Shown here in pieces: positions 63,101 through 64,000 of a stretch of DNA of 64,000 nt (its first letter is position 1; each line of letters starts with the position of its first letter). The stretch comes from Calendula officinalis (Eukaryota > Streptophyta > Magnoliopsida > Asterales > Asteraceae), in NCBI GenBank assembly GCA_963853835.1, contig OY970829.1, positions 28,607,764-28,671,763 of the forward strand, read 5' to 3'. A model generated the notes under the pieces. That model was not told the origin of the DNA and made no database searches. It was given only the letters and a program-made list of their open reading frames with translations. Position numbers and translations under genes: made by a program.

Positions 63101-64000
63101 CATGACCAATAGCCTATAGATATCCATTTTTCAAGTAATAGGTGTCCATAACCCATACCCATGGTCCTTGAACCATTATAACCACTAGATGTCCATAACT
63201 GATATTGATTGCCCTTGAACCATTATAACTACTAGCCATGACCAATAGCATATAGATATACATTTTATAAGTAATAGGTGTCCATAACCCATAACCATGG
63301 TTCTTGAACCATTATAACCACTATATGTCCATAACTGATACTGATGGCCCTTGAACCATTATAACTACTAGCCTTGACCAATAACCTGTAGATATCCATT
63401 TTACAAGTTAAAGGTGTCCATAACCCATAACCATGGTTCTTGAACCATTATAACTACTAGATTTCCATAACTGACATTGATGGCCCTTGAACCATTATAA
63501 CTACTACCCATGACCTATATAGATATCTATTTTACAAGTAATAGGTGTCCATAACCCATAAACATGGTTCTTGAACGATTATAGCCACTAGATGTCCATT
63601 ACTGATACTGACGGCCCTTCAACCATTATAACTACTAGCCATGACCAATAGCCTATAGATATCCATTTTACAAGTAATAGGTGTCCATAACCCATAACCA
63701 TGGTTCTTGAACCATTATAACCACTAAATGTCCATAACTGATACTGATGGCCCTTGAACCATAATAACTACTAGCCATGACCAATACCCTATAGATATCC
63801 ATTTGACAAGTAATAGGTGTCCATAAACCATAACCATGGTTCTTGAACGATTATAGCCACTAGATGTCCATAACTGATACTGATGGCCCTTCAACCATTA
63901 TAACTACTAGCCATGACCAATAGCCTATAGATATCCATTTTACAAGTAATAGGTGTCCATAACCCATAACCATGGTTCTTGAACCATTATAACCACTAGA

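Larger units (their letters stand above)
49593..64000. repeat. Satellite B, right arm (136-bp tandem repeat, about 106 monomers)
   Basis: This is the same 47 + 47 + 42-bp monomer, in the same orientation as the left arm, but with other variants prevailing: GATGTCCATAACTGATACTG classes dominate, and CATGGTTCTTG, CTCTAGATATCCAATTTAC and GTGTGCATAAC are frequent. A short 131-bp monomer type has GACCTATATAGATAT in place of GACCAATAGCCTATAGATAT (about 49,945, 52,663, 54,831, 56,326, 57,681, 58,492, 61,346, 62,701 and 63,512). The array runs off the right edge. I see no gene in it. Short minus-strand open frames of up to about 136 codons follow the repeat and are not genes. Confidence 0.97.
55080..64000. 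repeat. 5,020-bp segmental duplication in satellite B
   Basis: Sequence from about 55,100 to 58,980 reappears from about 60,120 to the window end with a constant offset of 5,020. Checked landmarks include CCAATAGCGTATAG (55,101 and 60,121), ACTTGCATGTCC (55,998 and 61,018) and the altered TTGACCAATAACCTGTAG monomer (about 58,353 and 63,373). A few point differences separate the copies, such as CAATAGCCTATAG against CAATAACCTATAG near 57,140/62,160. Confidence 0.9.

Noticed and set aside
1..64000. CRISPR array, because of regular repeats
   Set aside because: The repeats are contiguous tandem satellites without unique spacers, in a plant genome with no cas genes.

Overview
The window is repeat DNA from a plant chromosome, most likely a eudicot. 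Nothing bacterial or viral is visible. The only protein-coding sequence with recognisable domains belongs to two LINE (L1-type) retrotransposons. A DUF4283 plus CX2CX4HX4C zinc-knuckle ORF1 and an ORF2 ending in a zf-RVT zinc-binding domain are plant LINE hallmarks. An Asteraceae source is only an impression.

Layout. (1) Positions 1 to about 19,641 are satellite A, a GC-rich and CpG-rich nested tandem repeat. Units of 17-19 bp built on TTCGGGCCGA(A/G) are packed into larger monomers of mostly 343-400 bp, each carrying one conserved non-minisatellite core. I count 54 copies of the core landmark CAATCTTGGATATT (allowing small changes). (2) At about 19,642 the sequence switches abruptly to satellite B, an AT-rich 136-bp repeat that runs to about 40,100. 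(3) At 40,101-46,253 lies a structurally complete LINE ('LINE-1' here) with two open ORFs, a 3' hairpin set and a poly(A) tail. (4) A 99-bp scrap of satellite B follows. (5) At 46,353-49,592 lies a second, 5'-truncated and mutated LINE ('LINE-2'). (6) Satellite B resumes at 49,593 and runs off the window end at 64,000, in a different higher-order arrangement from the left arm.

How the parts relate. Satellite B monomers are composites: two diverged 47-bp copies of one sequence plus a 42-bp unrelated segment. Both satellite families show higher-order repeats (HORs): 1,081 bp and a 1,117/1,137/1,537/1,916-bp ladder in A; 1,902, 1,897, 1,496, 1,224 and 1,220 bp in left-arm B; marker spacings of 2,718, 2,169, 1,494 and 5,020 bp in right-arm B. 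The LINE pair sits where the left HOR family gives way to the right one. LINE-2's empty target can be read from paralogous copies at 52.3 and 54.5 kb and shows an insertion without an obvious target-site duplication. LINE-1's two flanks come from different HOR contexts.

The LINEs are the only genes. LINE-1 ORF1 (RNA-binding type) and ORF2 (endonuclease plus reverse transcriptase) overlap by 8 nt in ATGTTTAG. Both LINEs keep a run of 3' hairpins with compensatory changes, a good candidate for the RNA element recognised by the reverse transcriptase. I found no new multi-gene system. The long open frames in satellite A, on both strands, are by-products of an 18-bp repeat.
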